From contig CAKSMF010000009.1 of assembly GCA_934474025.1 (NCBI GenBank), positions 1 through 52,764 on the forward strand: DNA of 52,764 nt, read 5' to 3'. Below the pieces are notes generated by a model that was given only the letters and a program-made list of their open reading frames with translations, was not told the DNA's origin and did not search any database. Source of the stretch: an uncultured Ruminococcus sp. GTDB taxonomy: Bacteria > Bacillota > Clostridia > Oscillospirales > Ruminococcaceae. The translations under genes were made by a program, and so were the position numbers. Positions 7,162 to 15,985 of the stretch are shown here, in pieces; the stretch's first letter is position 1; each line of letters begins with the position of its first letter.

Positions 7162-8241
7162 TTATTGTGAATTTTTGTTTTCATCTCCATTGACAGAAGT
7201 TGTTTCTGCTTCTTCCGGTTGAGGATATTCAGGTTCATTAAGAAGAAAATTCCCTGAAACTGCTGTCAAGTCATTTTCGGAATATCCACTGAATTCTACA
7301 ATTGCTGTGTATTCGTCACGGAGAATATTTTTACCGCTTATTTCGTCAGAGTATTCAATTTCTGTATCAGTTGTTACAGAAACTGCATAATGTGGTTTAT
7401 CATCATCTGAACGCACTGAATAAATAAATATCTCGGAAATATTAATTAACTTCTTGGATAATATTTTGTGGTCGTCCGGAAACATCTGTGTAAATCCTGC
7501 ACGACTGCCGGTTGTTATTTCTTCAAGAACAGAATCGTTTCCGGTATATGCATATTCAAGATATTTTCCGACTGTATCAGTAATTTTTTCAATCATGGAA
7601 ACACTTAACTTTGAAAGCAATATTCTGCTTGATATACTTAAAATATAACTTCTGTCAAGAGTTTTTCCGATTATTTCAGCAGATTTTAATCTGAAACCAT
7701 CTTTGCTTACAGAATAACTATATGATGCATTATCGGTTTTGAATGTTATTTCATCATCTGAAAGACTGTAGTTTTTCCACACTCTCCGGAAACAAGGAAC
7801 AAATCTCTCATCATATATAACATATGAATTATCATCAGAAATGGCTATATAAAAACCATATTCATTATTTTCATGATATTCAAGATTGTCATATATAAAT
7901 GGTACTACTATATTTCCTTCGTAATCTATACAGCCTGTCATAAGCTTTTCGCCTATACGCTGACGGGCTATACATAAATTACTGTCAGTGAATTTTAATT
8001 CATGCCATTCAGGAGCAACAATAATTCTGTCAGAACTATCCGCAATTCCTGAAAGACCGTTTGTATCTTTAAAAATTCTGTTTCCGTTTTTGTCGGTGTC
8101 AACGGTATCAATGATATCTGTCTGAAAAGTATTGTTTCCGGTGCTTGGAGTTGTATCTGAGTAAAATTTTCTGATAGCAACGGCAAGCAGTATTATCACT
8201 ATGAAAAGAGCGGAAACTATAAATCTTGTCTGCTTATTCAG
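7162..8241 (-). CDS. Membrane-anchored WG-repeat protein with probable CTG start
   Basis: The product has an N-terminal transmembrane segment and an external region with at least two WG-type repeats (SGIADSSDRIIVAPEW and GCIDYEGNIVVPFIYDN), followed by a less recognisable beta-rich C-terminal domain and an acidic tail. A GTG at 8199 would give a shorter protein that lacks the positive N-terminal region and has no ribosome site. Reading upstream in frame, a CTG at 8241 lies 9 bases after GGAGG and gives (M)NKQTRFIVSALFIVIILL, a normal signal-anchor. I therefore prefer CTG, about 359 residues. It is between the glycosyltransferase (18-base gap) and purE. Function unknown. Confidence 0.65.
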   Translation of the reverse strand: MNKQTRFIVSALFIVIILLAVAIRKFYSDTTPSTGNNTFQTDIIDTVDTDKNGNRIFKDTNGLSGIADSSDRIIVAPEWHELKFTDSNLCIARQRIGEKLMTGCIDYEGNIVVPFIYDNLEYHENNEYGFYIAISDDNSYVIYDERFVPCFRRVWKNYSLSDDEITFKTDNASYSYSVSKDGFRLKSAEIIGKTLDRSYILSISSRILLSKLSVSMIEKITDTVGKYLEYAYTGNDSVLEEITTGSRAGFTQMFPDDHKILSKKLINISEIFIYSVRSDDDKPHYAVSVTTDTEIEYSDEISGKNILRDEYTAIVEFSGYSENDLTAVSGNFLLNEPEYPQPEEAETTSVNGDENKNSQ

Positions 8242-8259
8242 AAATTTGCACCTCCATGA

Positions 8260-9246
8260 TTATTTGCCGGAATTTTCCTTGTTATTTTGTTTCTTCTGAC
8301 GGTAAATTTCATCTGTTTCTTTGGCAATATAAATAGGACGGTGTTTTGTTTCAAGGTAAGTTTTTGAAAGATATTGTCCGAGTATTCCGGTGCAGAAAAG
8401 CTGTAATCCGCTAAGCATGAAAATTACACAGATGAGCGTAGGAAAACCGTCAACACTTTCACCGAATACAAGAGTTTTGATAACTGTTATTATTATAAGT
8501 ATAAATGATATAATACAGCTTACAATTCCAAGAAGTGAGGATATTGCAAGCGGTGCTGTTGAAAATGCCATGATACCTTCAAGGGAATATTTGAAAAGTC
8601 CCCAGAATGACCATGATGATGTGCCGACAGGACGTTCAACATTTTCATAGGGAAGATACTTTACATTAAATCCTACCCAACTGAATATACCTTTTGAAAA
8701 ACGGTTGTATTCTGACATATCAAGTATAGCATCAACCATTTGTCTTGTCATAAATCTGAAATCCTGAGCACCGTCAACTATTTCTGTTTGTGAAATTTTG
8801 TTCATTATTTTATAGAACTTCATTGCAAACCATGAACGGACTTTTGATTCACCCTTACGGTTTGTACGACGGGTAGTTGCACAGTCATATTCACCGTCTT
8901 TGACATATCTGTACATATCAGGCAAAAATGACGGCGGGTGCTGTAAATCAGCGTCCATAACAACAATATAATCGCCCTTAGCATTTTTAAGACCGGCATA
9001 CATACCGGATTCTTTACCGAAGTTTCGAGAAAAAGATATGTATCTTACTCTTTTGTCCTTGTCTGCAAGTGTACGGAATATTTCAAGCGTTTTATCTTTT
9101 GAACCGTCATTTATAAAAAGAAATTCAAACTCAAGTTCCGGAAAATCAACTGACATCTGGCTTGTTACTTTTGTGATTTCATCATAGAACATTGGCAATA
9201 CTTCCTCTTCATTGTAGCAAGGTACAACTACTGAAACGAGTTTCAC
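8260..9246 (-). CDS. Membrane GT2 glycosyltransferase (polyprenyl-phosphate sugar transferase type)
   Basis: This 328-residue protein resembles the GtrB/CsbB/ArnC group, which moves a sugar from a nucleotide donor to undecaprenyl phosphate for cell-surface decoration. The GT2 domain starts VVVPCYNEEEVLPMF, has the DAD metal-binding motif in VVMDADLQHPP, and the DFRFMTRQMVDAIL segment. Two C-terminal hydrophobic helices (about residues 230-255 and 265-290) fit the family. The start is GTG after AGGAGGAA. It is the first gene of a unit running into purE-purC-purF, which is an unusual partner set. Confidence 0.88.
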   Translation of the reverse strand: MKLVSVVVPCYNEEEVLPMFYDEITKVTSQMSVDFPELEFEFLFINDGSKDKTLEIFRTLADKDKRVRYISFSRNFGKESGMYAGLKNAKGDYIVVMDADLQHPPSFLPDMYRYVKDGEYDCATTRRTNRKGESKVRSWFAMKFYKIMNKISQTEIVDGAQDFRFMTRQMVDAILDMSEYNRFSKGIFSWVGFNVKYLPYENVERPVGTSSWSFWGLFKYSLEGIMAFSTAPLAISSLLGIVSCIISFILIIITVIKTLVFGESVDGFPTLICVIFMLSGLQLFCTGILGQYLSKTYLETKHRPIYIAKETDEIYRQKKQNNKENSGK

Positions 9247-9282
9247 GAAATTCCTCCTAACATTTTTAGTAATACACTATTA

Positions 9283-9311
9283 ATAATACACCAAATCATA
9301 AAATAATGCAA
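9283..9311 (-). promoter_or_regulatory. Promoter for the glycosyltransferase-purE unit
   Basis: On the minus strand TTGCAT (9311-9306), 17 bases, then TATTAT (9288-9283), 37 bases before the GTG start. It is a good but not perfect sigma-A match. Confidence 0.65.
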
Positions 9312-9431
9312 GAGTAATTTCAGATATTTTAAATTTTTTTGTTTTTTAATTTTTGGATATCAATTATAGAAAAAATATTTTAAATTTATTTATGACATTT
9401 TTTACGAAAAAAGCATTAACATTTCGTTATT

Positions 9432-9515
9432 TTTAACAAAAAAATTATTTAGCGTATAATTAATAGTGCAAATTTTTCAGAAAGTGTTGATTTTTTAAGC
9501 ATCATATTGTATAAT
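9432..9515 (+). promoter_or_regulatory. Tandem promoters for the 822-aa gene
   Basis: Two plus-strand candidates lie in the 359-base divergent gap: TTTAAC-N17-TATAAT (9432-9460) and TTGATT-N17-TATAAT (9487-9515). The second is the stronger. The remainder of the gap, 9312-9431, is very AT-rich and shows nothing else I can name. Confidence 0.6.
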
Positions 9516-9605
9516 GTATATGTATTGCGTAGCACATGGTGGTGTACTGCGAAAAAATCGGATTTTGTTGCCGTAAAGCAAAAAAATGTATGAAAGGATA
9601 AGCTT

Positions 9606-12074
9606 ATGGATATTACTCTTGTGACTTCTATCATGAACAATGATGTTCATGGTACTGATAATGACAAAAAAACTGGTTGCGGTATTAATCTTCAGAAAGG
9701 CGACAATATAAATAAATATCGTCGTGGCGGTAAAATGACCGACCTTAAAGAAATTACCTGCGAAAGATGTAAAAATGCCTTTGCTAAAAAGATGATTAAA
9801 GCTGATAAAAAAGAAATGGCTCGTCTTTTAAAGGAAGAAAGACAACGTGAAAAAGCTGGTCTGGCAGATGAAGGAATTGTTCCGCTTGGTGGTACTGTCG
9901 CAAAAATAACTTCTGTTTCTACTGTTAATGAACCGGATAATGTGCCTGAAACTGTTAATCAAGCTTCGGAAAATCAACAGCCTAAACAGGTTATTGCTGG
10001 AACTGGTGTGGCTCTTGATGATAGTCTTGCAAAATTTAATATAACTCCTCCTACAGAAGAACCTACTCCTGAGGCTAAAAATGATGACTTTATGTCACAA
10101 TTTGCAATTCCGAAACCAGAACCTGAAAAGGAAGAGGTTAAACCTGCTGTTAACAATTCTGAAAACGATTTCCTTGCACAATTTGCAATCAATGTTCCAA
10201 AGCAGAATGAACCGGAAGAAATACAGTCTGATTCAGACGACTTTGCAGACGAAGGGTCTATTGATTTTTCAGAAATAAATCCTCCTCCGTCTGTTTATGA
10301 AGAATCTGATGAAATTGTTCCTGAAACTGATGAACGTCCTGTAGGAATTATAGATGAAGATGATATCATGAAAATGTTTGCTTTTGGAAATGTTAAAGCA
10401 TCATCAAGTCAATCACCTGCTGTTGATAATTCAAGTTATAACTATGTTACCCCTGTTTCAGAAGAATCTGCTCCTATTCCTGAACCGGTTGAGGAAGTTT
10501 CAATTGAAAATGACTTTTCAGAAAATTCTGATTTTGGATACGTCGCTAATAAGCTTTTCGGAAATGAAGAAAATGAACAGTCTGAATCTTATGAAGAAGA
10601 ACCAAACGAAATGACAGACATTGAGTTGCCGTCATTAGAAGAAGAAATTGTACCAGTACAAGAAGATATTATACCAGAAGTTCCTGCTATTGAGGATATA
10701 GAACTGCCTCCGCTTGAAGAAATTTTACCAATACAAGAAGATGCTATACCGGAAGTTTCCGCCATTGATGATATTGAATTACCTTCACTTGAAGAAACTG
10801 AACCAGTACAAGAAAATGTTGTACCTGAAATTCCTATTCTTGATGATATAGAATTACCATCACTCGAAGAAGTTGAACCAGTACATGAAGAATTTGTACC
10901 TGAAGTCTCTGATATTGAATTACCATCATTTGAAGAAACTGAACAAGTAGAAGTTGAACCGATTCAGGAAGAAACTATATCAGAAGTTCCGGTTGTTGAT
11001 AACATTGAACTTCCTGAAAATCAGGAATCTGAAGAATTGGAACAAGAAGAAATCGTTGAAGAAACAAGCGTTCCGTCACTTGATGATATGATTACTTTTA
11101 TGCAAAATGAAGAAAATCAATCATCTCAGGAAGTCGAACAAGCAGAGGAATCTATTGAAGAAATAACTGAACCTATTATATCACCTGAACCTGCCGTTCC
11201 GGAACAGCCTGTTATACCACAAACTCCAGTTCAGCCTGTACAACCAGTTCAGCCGATTCCTACACCTGTACAGCCTGTATATCCACAACAGCCAATTTAT
11301 CCGCAACAACCGGTATTCCCTCAGCAGACACCTTATACTCAGCAACCAGTAGTCGGTCAGATTGTAAACGTTCCGCAATTTAACGGATATGACCAGAATA
11401 ATCAACCTGTATATGTATACGTTCAAATGCAGTTAACTGGATACAGTGCAAATGGTCAGCCTATATATGTACCTTTCGGACAGCCGGCAATGCAACAGCC
11501 AGTTATGCAACAACCTTTCGTACAGCCAGTTGCTACACCAACTCCACAAGTGCAAGTTACTCCGCCAGTACAAACACCTCCGGTTACTCCGGAAAGCGAA
11601 AATCAACCTCTCACTCCTGGTCAGAAAATTGCTGCCGCTGCTGCTGCTAAAGGCGGTATGCCTGCAACAGCAAGCAATATTTCTAAAATCGCCGTACATG
11701 AACACAGCCGTTCTACTTCACAGGTATTTATAAATGCTATTGCTGAATCAAAGGAATATGCTAACAAGAGTCTTACTGAAACTCAAGGCAATCAGGCAAG
11801 AAATATGCCTATAATCAATTCTATTGAAGATATGCTTTCTGCTATGGGAGACAATTCCGAAAAAGAAAAGCGTTTACATCAGGAAAGCCTGAAAAAGAAT
11901 GTCCCTGTATATCAGGAATTCACAACTCCTACTAATAAAGTGAGAACTACTTCAAAATCACAAAAAACCGAAGAACCTAAAAAACCGCTTTCAAAGGCAG
12001 AACTCAGAGAAAAGAAAAAACAGGACAAAATAGATGCTAAGTTCAAAAAAGACCTTGCTAAAAGAGGTTTTTAA
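9606..12074 (+). CDS. Large acidic, proline/glutamine-rich low-complexity protein
   Basis: I do not recognise a family for this 822-residue protein. An N-terminal basic region carries a CxxC (Cys52/Cys55). Residues ~100-510 are very acidic with ~25-residue repeats of the form DIELPSLEE...PVQE...PE. Residues ~515-640 are Pro/Gln-rich (YPQQP, QPVQP units). The C-terminus is basic (KKQDKIDAKFKKDLAKRGF). There is no signal peptide or membrane segment, so it is probably a cytoplasmic, largely disordered scaffold. Short motifs of the form DD-hydrophobic-hydrophobic-xx-M/F recur at least six times and one also occurs in the next gene. AAAGGA lies 8 bases before the ATG. Confidence 0.8.
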   Translation: MDITLVTSIMNNDVHGTDNDKKTGCGINLQKGDNINKYRRGGKMTDLKEITCERCKNAFAKKMIKADKKEMARLLKEERQREKAGLADEGIVPLGGTVAKITSVSTVNEPDNVPETVNQASENQQPKQVIAGTGVALDDSLAKFNITPPTEEPTPEAKNDDFMSQFAIPKPEPEKEEVKPAVNNSENDFLAQFAINVPKQNEPEEIQSDSDDFADEGSIDFSEINPPPSVYEESDEIVPETDERPVGIIDEDDIMKMFAFGNVKASSSQSPAVDNSSYNYVTPVSEESAPIPEPVEEVSIENDFSENSDFGYVANKLFGNEENEQSESYEEEPNEMTDIELPSLEEEIVPVQEDIIPEVPAIEDIELPPLEEILPIQEDAIPEVSAIDDIELPSLEETEPVQENVVPEIPILDDIELPSLEEVEPVHEEFVPEVSDIELPSFEETEQVEVEPIQEETISEVPVVDNIELPENQESEELEQEEIVEETSVPSLDDMITFMQNEENQSSQEVEQAEESIEEITEPIISPEPAVPEQPVIPQTPVQPVQPVQPIPTPVQPVYPQQPIYPQQPVFPQQTPYTQQPVVGQIVNVPQFNGYDQNNQPVYVYVQMQLTGYSANGQPIYVPFGQPAMQQPVMQQPFVQPVATPTPQVQVTPPVQTPPVTPESENQPLTPGQKIAAAAAAKGGMPATASNISKIAVHEHSRSTSQVFINAIAESKEYANKSLTETQGNQARNMPIINSIEDMLSAMGDNSEKEKRLHQESLKKNVPVYQEFTTPTNKVRTTSKSQKTEEPKKPLSKAELREKKKQDKIDAKFKKDLAKRGF

Positions 12075-12127
12075 TAACTCGTCAGTCTCCGTGAAATTAC
12101 TGACTATGGATTGAGAAGATAAAATTT

Positions 12128-12400
12128 ATGCTGAATGATGAACTTTATATTGAAATTCGGCGTGTTATCTATGAGGAATCACAGAAATTCGCCGATACAG
12201 TAGCCGATAAGTGTATAAAGCTTATTGAAACATATTCCAATAAAGATGTGCCGGATTTTACTTTACAGGAATATGAAGAACCACCTTGCACTATGCCGGT
12301 ATTTGATACAGTTGATGATATTATTTCTGCTATGTCTGAAAGTTTTGAAAAGGCTCGTCAGAAACAATCATCAACACAACAAAATCAACTTATGAAATGA
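12128..12400 (+). CDS. Hypothetical protein, 90 aa
   Basis: A small helical protein of unknown family. Residues 1-40 look like an amphipathic helix (LYIEIRRVIYEESQKFADTV). Near residues 68-80 it carries VDDIISAMSESFEKA, which closely resembles IEDMLSAMGDNSEKE near the end of the upstream 822-residue protein. It lies 53 bases after that gene, with a small inverted repeat (GTCAGT at 12081 and ACTGAC at 12099) between them, and 12 bases before the TPR gene. The three genes are very likely co-transcribed. Confidence 0.7.
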   Translation: MLNDELYIEIRRVIYEESQKFADTVADKCIKLIETYSNKDVPDFTLQEYEEPPCTMPVFDTVDDIISAMSESFEKARQKQSSTQQNQLMK

Positions 12401-12412
12401 GGAAATATTTTT

Positions 12413-13492
12413 ATGTCATATGAGGAAATTCTCGCAGACCTTAAATCAAAACTTACAGATGATATTAAGGAAAATGATACAATGCTCCGTAAAGAAGCAG
12501 AAAAATTCGCTAAGGCAAAAAATGCTGACGGTGTAAAGGCTGCTGGTGAACTTTTGGTTAAGAATATGCCGGAAGAAGAAGCAGAAGAAATTAAACGTAT
12601 TACTCATCTTGACGGTGTAAGACTTGATGTTATGCATAATAAAATCGTTGAAATGATAAATAATCACAGTTCTATTGAGGCTAAACCTCTTGCTGAAAGA
12701 CTTTACAAGAAAATTATTGTTGATTTCAAAGAGGGAGAAAAAGCTAAATTTGTTTCAACAAGAAATCCGTTTGAAGATAATCTTATACAGATTCTCTTTA
12801 AACAGGATAAAATTCTTAATCGTGCTCCTTTTGATTTAGCAACATATCTTACCACTTATGCATACATACTTACTGAAACAGGTTCTCCGTTTGATGCTAT
12901 ACCGGTTCTGCAAAAAGCTATTGAATTTAATCCAGTTGACTGTGGTCCGATGTTTGAACTTGCTGAAGTATATAAACTTCTTGGAAACAGAAAAAAGCTT
13001 TTTGAAATTACTCGTGATACTATAAAAGTTGCGTCATCACCGGTTGCTCTTGCAAGATGTTACACAAATATAGGTTATATACTCATAGATTCACAGGATT
13101 ATGATGACGCAGCAGCATTTTATACTGCAAGTGTAATGATGTATCCTCACCCTGCTGTACCTCAAGAAATGCGTCATCTTGCACAGCTTAAAGGTACTCC
13201 GCTTAAACAGTTCAGTCATGAACAGATTATGGACGTTTTCAAAAAGTATGATATTAATTTTGCATTCAATCCTGATGTAATTAAAGTTGCTTCACAGCTT
13301 GCCGCCTATTACTTAGGAAAAAGGGATATTCCTAATGCTCTTAATGCTCTTAAAATTACTTACAATATGACAAGAGATGAGCAGGTAAAGAAAATTATCC
13401 TTAAATATGAACCGGACGCTGAAAAACACCCTCTCCGTGATGATGAGGTTCCAAATATTACACAAACTATAAACAATAATCCAGAGCAATAA
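12413..13492 (+). CDS. TPR-like helical repeat protein
   Basis: The 359-residue protein has a charged helical N-terminus (1-110) followed by tetratricopeptide-like helix pairs around residues 140-240: AIPVLQKAIEFNPVDCGPMFELAEVYKLLG and a second pair with NIGYILIDSQDYDDAAAFYTAS. Such repeats bind peptides or partner proteins. There is no signal peptide or membrane helix. It is the last gene of the operon with the low-complexity protein and the 90-residue protein; it could bind their shared DDxxSAM motif, which is inference. A GAGGAA site lies 10 bases before the ATG. Confidence 0.8.
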   Translation: MSYEEILADLKSKLTDDIKENDTMLRKEAEKFAKAKNADGVKAAGELLVKNMPEEEAEEIKRITHLDGVRLDVMHNKIVEMINNHSSIEAKPLAERLYKKIIVDFKEGEKAKFVSTRNPFEDNLIQILFKQDKILNRAPFDLATYLTTYAYILTETGSPFDAIPVLQKAIEFNPVDCGPMFELAEVYKLLGNRKKLFEITRDTIKVASSPVALARCYTNIGYILIDSQDYDDAAAFYTASVMMYPHPAVPQEMRHLAQLKGTPLKQFSHEQIMDVFKKYDINFAFNPDVIKVASQLAAYYLGKRDIPNALNALKITYNMTRDEQVKKIILKYEPDAEKHPLRDDEVPNITQTINNNPEQ

Positions 13493-13499
13493 TATTAAC

Positions 13500-13535
13500 G
13501 GACTGTTCTAAATAAAGAACAGTCCATTATTTTAT
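13500..13535 (+). terminator. Terminator after the TPR operon
   Basis: GGACTGTTC (13500-13508) pairs with GAACAGTCC (13517-13525) around an 8-base loop and is followed by ATTATTTTATT. Confidence 0.85.
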
Positions 13536-13575
13536 TACAATTAAGAAATATTTTCGGAAAATTTACTAATAACAC

Positions 13576-13604
13576 TTGACAAATTGGAATTTTTTTGATA
13601 TAAT
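13576..13604 (+). promoter_or_regulatory. Consensus promoter of the tail-like gene unit
   Basis: TTGACA (13576-13581), 17 bases, TATAAT (13599-13604). Transcription should begin near 13611, about 240 bases before the first gene. Confidence 0.85.
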
Positions 13605-13610
13605 ATACTT

Positions 13611-13785
13611 GTAATAAAGTTACACTAAATTTACAGTTGGTATTTTTGTAAAATTAACTGTGAATTTAAATGCTATTGCTTGTTCCAACTCTTTTTTTCA
13701 TAAAATTTTCCTTTTATTTTTTTTGAACTTTTTGTTAACTTTTTACCTTATTCAATGGGTTTCCGTTGAATGAGGTACTTTTTTT
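13611..13785 (+). ncRNA. Leader RNA or small RNA ending in a strong terminator
   Basis: Between the promoter and the first tail-like gene, TACCTTATTCAA (13744-13755) pairs with TTGAATGAGGTA (13766-13777) and is followed by seven Ts. Upstream, the bases AGTT at 13635-13638 can join either of two exclusive helices: with AACTGT at 13656, or as AGTTGG with CCAACT at 13685-13690. This looks like an attenuator leader or a separate ~175-nt RNA. It does not match a riboswitch class I know. Confidence 0.5.
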
Positions 13786-13852
13786 GCCCTATTATAGAAA
13801 AGATTTACTGCGGAGATTCTTTTCATAAATATTTTTAAGGAGTGTGCAGAAT

Positions 13853-14575
13853 TTGGAAGTTTTTGCAAAAGGTAAAAATATACCTACTTACCCTTTCGGA
13901 AATCTCTTTATACAGGGTGAAAAACTTGCTGATACTATTACTGTATCCATTGAACGCTATTACAATGGTTATGACTTGAATGAATACAATTTCATGATTG
14001 TCGGACTTACTGAAAACGATTCAGAAATTAATCAGGTTCTTGTATCCAGAACCGCTGACAACCATTATATAAGACTGAAATGGAATGTTTCTGGCGACTT
14101 TACAGTAAATTCCGGAAAATTACGTCTTGAACTCAGAGTTTTTAAGGAGACAGACGAAGAAGTTACTACAATGATAAAGTATGATATGCCTTCGGTTTAT
14201 GTCAAGCCCACTATCAAAGGAAAAAATGAAATTCTTCCGGATACTCAGGAACAATTTATCAACAATATAACTCTTTTTACTGCTGAATGCATGGAAGAAC
14301 TTCAAAACTATACAACTACTACTGAAACAAATTTGCAAAATAGTGTTGAGAGTTTTAAAACTGAAATTCAGCAGAAACTTGATGATTTCAATGCGTGGGT
14401 ACAGGATAAGCTTAATTCGTTTGATATCGACGGAACTAAGCAACGTCTTGATGATATGGAAGCAGATACAGCAATTTACCTTGCACGTCCGGAAGTTATA
14501 CCGGTAACACGTTCGCAATACAAAACCATTCAGCATAAGAAAAATGCACTTTATGTTATTACGGAGGAGGATTAA
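13853..14575 (+). CDS. Phage tail/baseplate-like protein (BppU-type N-terminus)
   Basis: The ~240-residue protein resembles upper-baseplate or tail accessory proteins of Gram-positive phages: a beta-rich N-terminal domain (residues ~10-125, with GNLFIQGEKLADTITVSIERYYNGYDLNEYNFMI-type strands), a coiled-coil middle (~135-190) and a short C-terminal domain ending YKTIQHKKNALYVIT. GTG at 13844 lies 1 base after the AAGGAG site, so the TTG at 13853, 10 bases after it, is the better start. No head, terminase or lysis genes are nearby. It could be a phage remnant or a domesticated appendage. Confidence 0.65.
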   Translation: MEVFAKGKNIPTYPFGNLFIQGEKLADTITVSIERYYNGYDLNEYNFMIVGLTENDSEINQVLVSRTADNHYIRLKWNVSGDFTVNSGKLRLELRVFKETDEEVTTMIKYDMPSVYVKPTIKGKNEILPDTQEQFINNITLFTAECMEELQNYTTTTETNLQNSVESFKTEIQQKLDDFNAWVQDKLNSFDIDGTKQRLDDMEADTAIYLARPEVIPVTRSQYKTIQHKKNALYVITEED

Positions 14576-14581
14576 TTTTTT

Positions 14582-15535
14582 ATGACAGGTTCAGGAACAG
14601 CAGAAAATCCCTATATCATCATGAATGCTGATGATTTATATTCCATGTCCACCACCGGAAGCAATGAAACTTATTTTTCACTTGGTGCAGATATAGATTT
14701 CAACGAAACAGATTATGCAGAAAATTTTGTGCCGATAAGTCTCAATTGCAAAAAGTTTGACGGCAATGGTCATGTTATACGAAATGTCAATTACAGTCTT
14801 ATGGAAGCTACTGCAAGTATGTTTATAGTGTCGGGGACGGACGAAACTTCAGAAATTACCATAGAAAACCTTAAAATCGAAAATATTCGACTTTCTGGAA
14901 CAAGTGTTTTCCTTTTCGGAAACTCCGGAGGAAAGTGTAATATTTCGCTGACGCACTGTACATTCGTTCTGAATGATATTACAACGATTTCAACAACCAC
15001 TGCCACAGAAAGTAACAAGTTTTGTCTTATGCATGACAAAAACATTAAAATTATTGCTGATTACTGCACATTTGCGGTAAAAGTTTCTTATGCTAAGCTG
15101 TATGCTTTTTTATCATGGGACAGCATTTCACATACACAAGTTAGTATAGAAATGGACTTCAACAGTTCTGTATCCAGCGGAAATGCCTATAATGCCGTAT
15201 GTTCTGCATCAAACATTTCTGATTCTTATTTTTTTATGAGAATCAGAAATAAAAGTTCCAAAACAAGCATTGATGTTTCTTCAAGTGCCTGTATTTTTAA
15301 TCATTCGTATTTTATTTTCCAGGAAATAAAAAACATCTCATACATTAACTGGAACGGAAACATTGCCAGTGCGTGTTTTTATGATAATGAATTACTCAAT
15401 CAAATATCAGAAAGTTTAACTGTAAAATGTGATACCGCATATGCTTCAAATTTCTATGCCTTAACTACTCAGCAATGCAAAAATGCTGTTTATCTGCGTT
15501 CTATCGGATTCAATTGCATGGGGGCTGACGAATGA
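14582..15535 (+). CDS. Tail-fibre-like beta-helix protein
   Basis: A 317-residue protein whose start, GSGTAENPYIIMNADDLYSMS, is the usual opening of GLUG-type or right-handed beta-helix proteins, followed by YFSLGADIDFN and DGNGHVIRNVNYS. Successive short strands rich in Asn, Ser and Thr continue to the end. There is no signal peptide. Together with its neighbours it fits a phage tail appendage that contacts a surface, but this is inference. GGAGGAGG lies 12 bases before the ATG, and the stop overlaps the next start as ATGA. Confidence 0.6.
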   Translation: MTGSGTAENPYIIMNADDLYSMSTTGSNETYFSLGADIDFNETDYAENFVPISLNCKKFDGNGHVIRNVNYSLMEATASMFIVSGTDETSEITIENLKIENIRLSGTSVFLFGNSGGKCNISLTHCTFVLNDITTISTTTATESNKFCLMHDKNIKIIADYCTFAVKVSYAKLYAFLSWDSISHTQVSIEMDFNSSVSSGNAYNAVCSASNISDSYFFMRIRNKSSKTSIDVSSSACIFNHSYFIFQEIKNISYINWNGNIASACFYDNELLNQISESLTVKCDTAYASNFYALTTQQCKNAVYLRSIGFNCMGADE

Positions 15536-15930
15536 GTTTTATAATAGATTCGCAAATAAATAATGGATATCCACACATAGAAGGTATTACAGAACTTCCG
15601 GATACAATTTTTGTAAAACCTTATTTTAGTTATATTTTCATTGTCGATGATAATAAAAATAATGGTTATCCGGCGTTTGAATCATTTGAAGATATACCTA
15701 CAGTTATTATACAGAAACTTTATCTGCATGGTTTAATGATTTGTATGGGCAATGAGGTGAATAATGGTTATCCATGTATTCCTGAAATAAATAATGTTAC
15801 AGCGAATACGTTTTCAGACCTTTTTTTCGCAGGAAATCATATTATTGATATGTACTATCAACAAAAACATATCTCATCAGCTTACTGCAATGAAAAGGAA
15901 GTCTTCAGCATAAAATACATAAGTATATAA
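15532..15930 (+). CDS. Small protein with three NNGYP repeats
   Basis: A 132-residue protein with three copies of NNGYP at residues 10-14, 43-47 and 77-81, each followed by a short acidic/hydrophobic stretch (HIEGI, AFESF, CIPEI). The 33-34-residue period suggests three related beta-hairpin modules. Similar NNGYP motifs occur in tail-associated proteins of Clostridia phages as I recall. It is translationally coupled to the beta-helix gene by an ATGA overlap. Function unknown. Confidence 0.6.
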   Translation: MSFIIDSQINNGYPHIEGITELPDTIFVKPYFSYIFIVDDNKNNGYPAFESFEDIPTVIIQKLYLHGLMICMGNEVNNGYPCIPEINNVTANTFSDLFFAGNHIIDMYYQQKHISSAYCNEKEVFSIKYISI

Positions 15931-15937
15931 AAAAACA

Positions 15938-15985
15938 AAACGGTACTTGTTTCTTTAAAGAATAAGTACCGTTTATTATTATTTT
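15938..15985. terminator. Bidirectional terminator
   Basis: AAACGGTACTT (15938-15948) pairs with AAGTACCGTTT (15964-15974). The plus strand continues ATTATTATTTTT and the minus strand TGTTTTTTTA, so it can end both the tail-like unit and the convergent coaD unit. Confidence 0.85.

Noticed and set aside
11181..11705. Antisense open frames inside the Pro/Gln-rich part of the 822-residue gene
   Set aside because: They are shadows of repetitive codons (Arg/Leu/Trp-rich) with no start signals.
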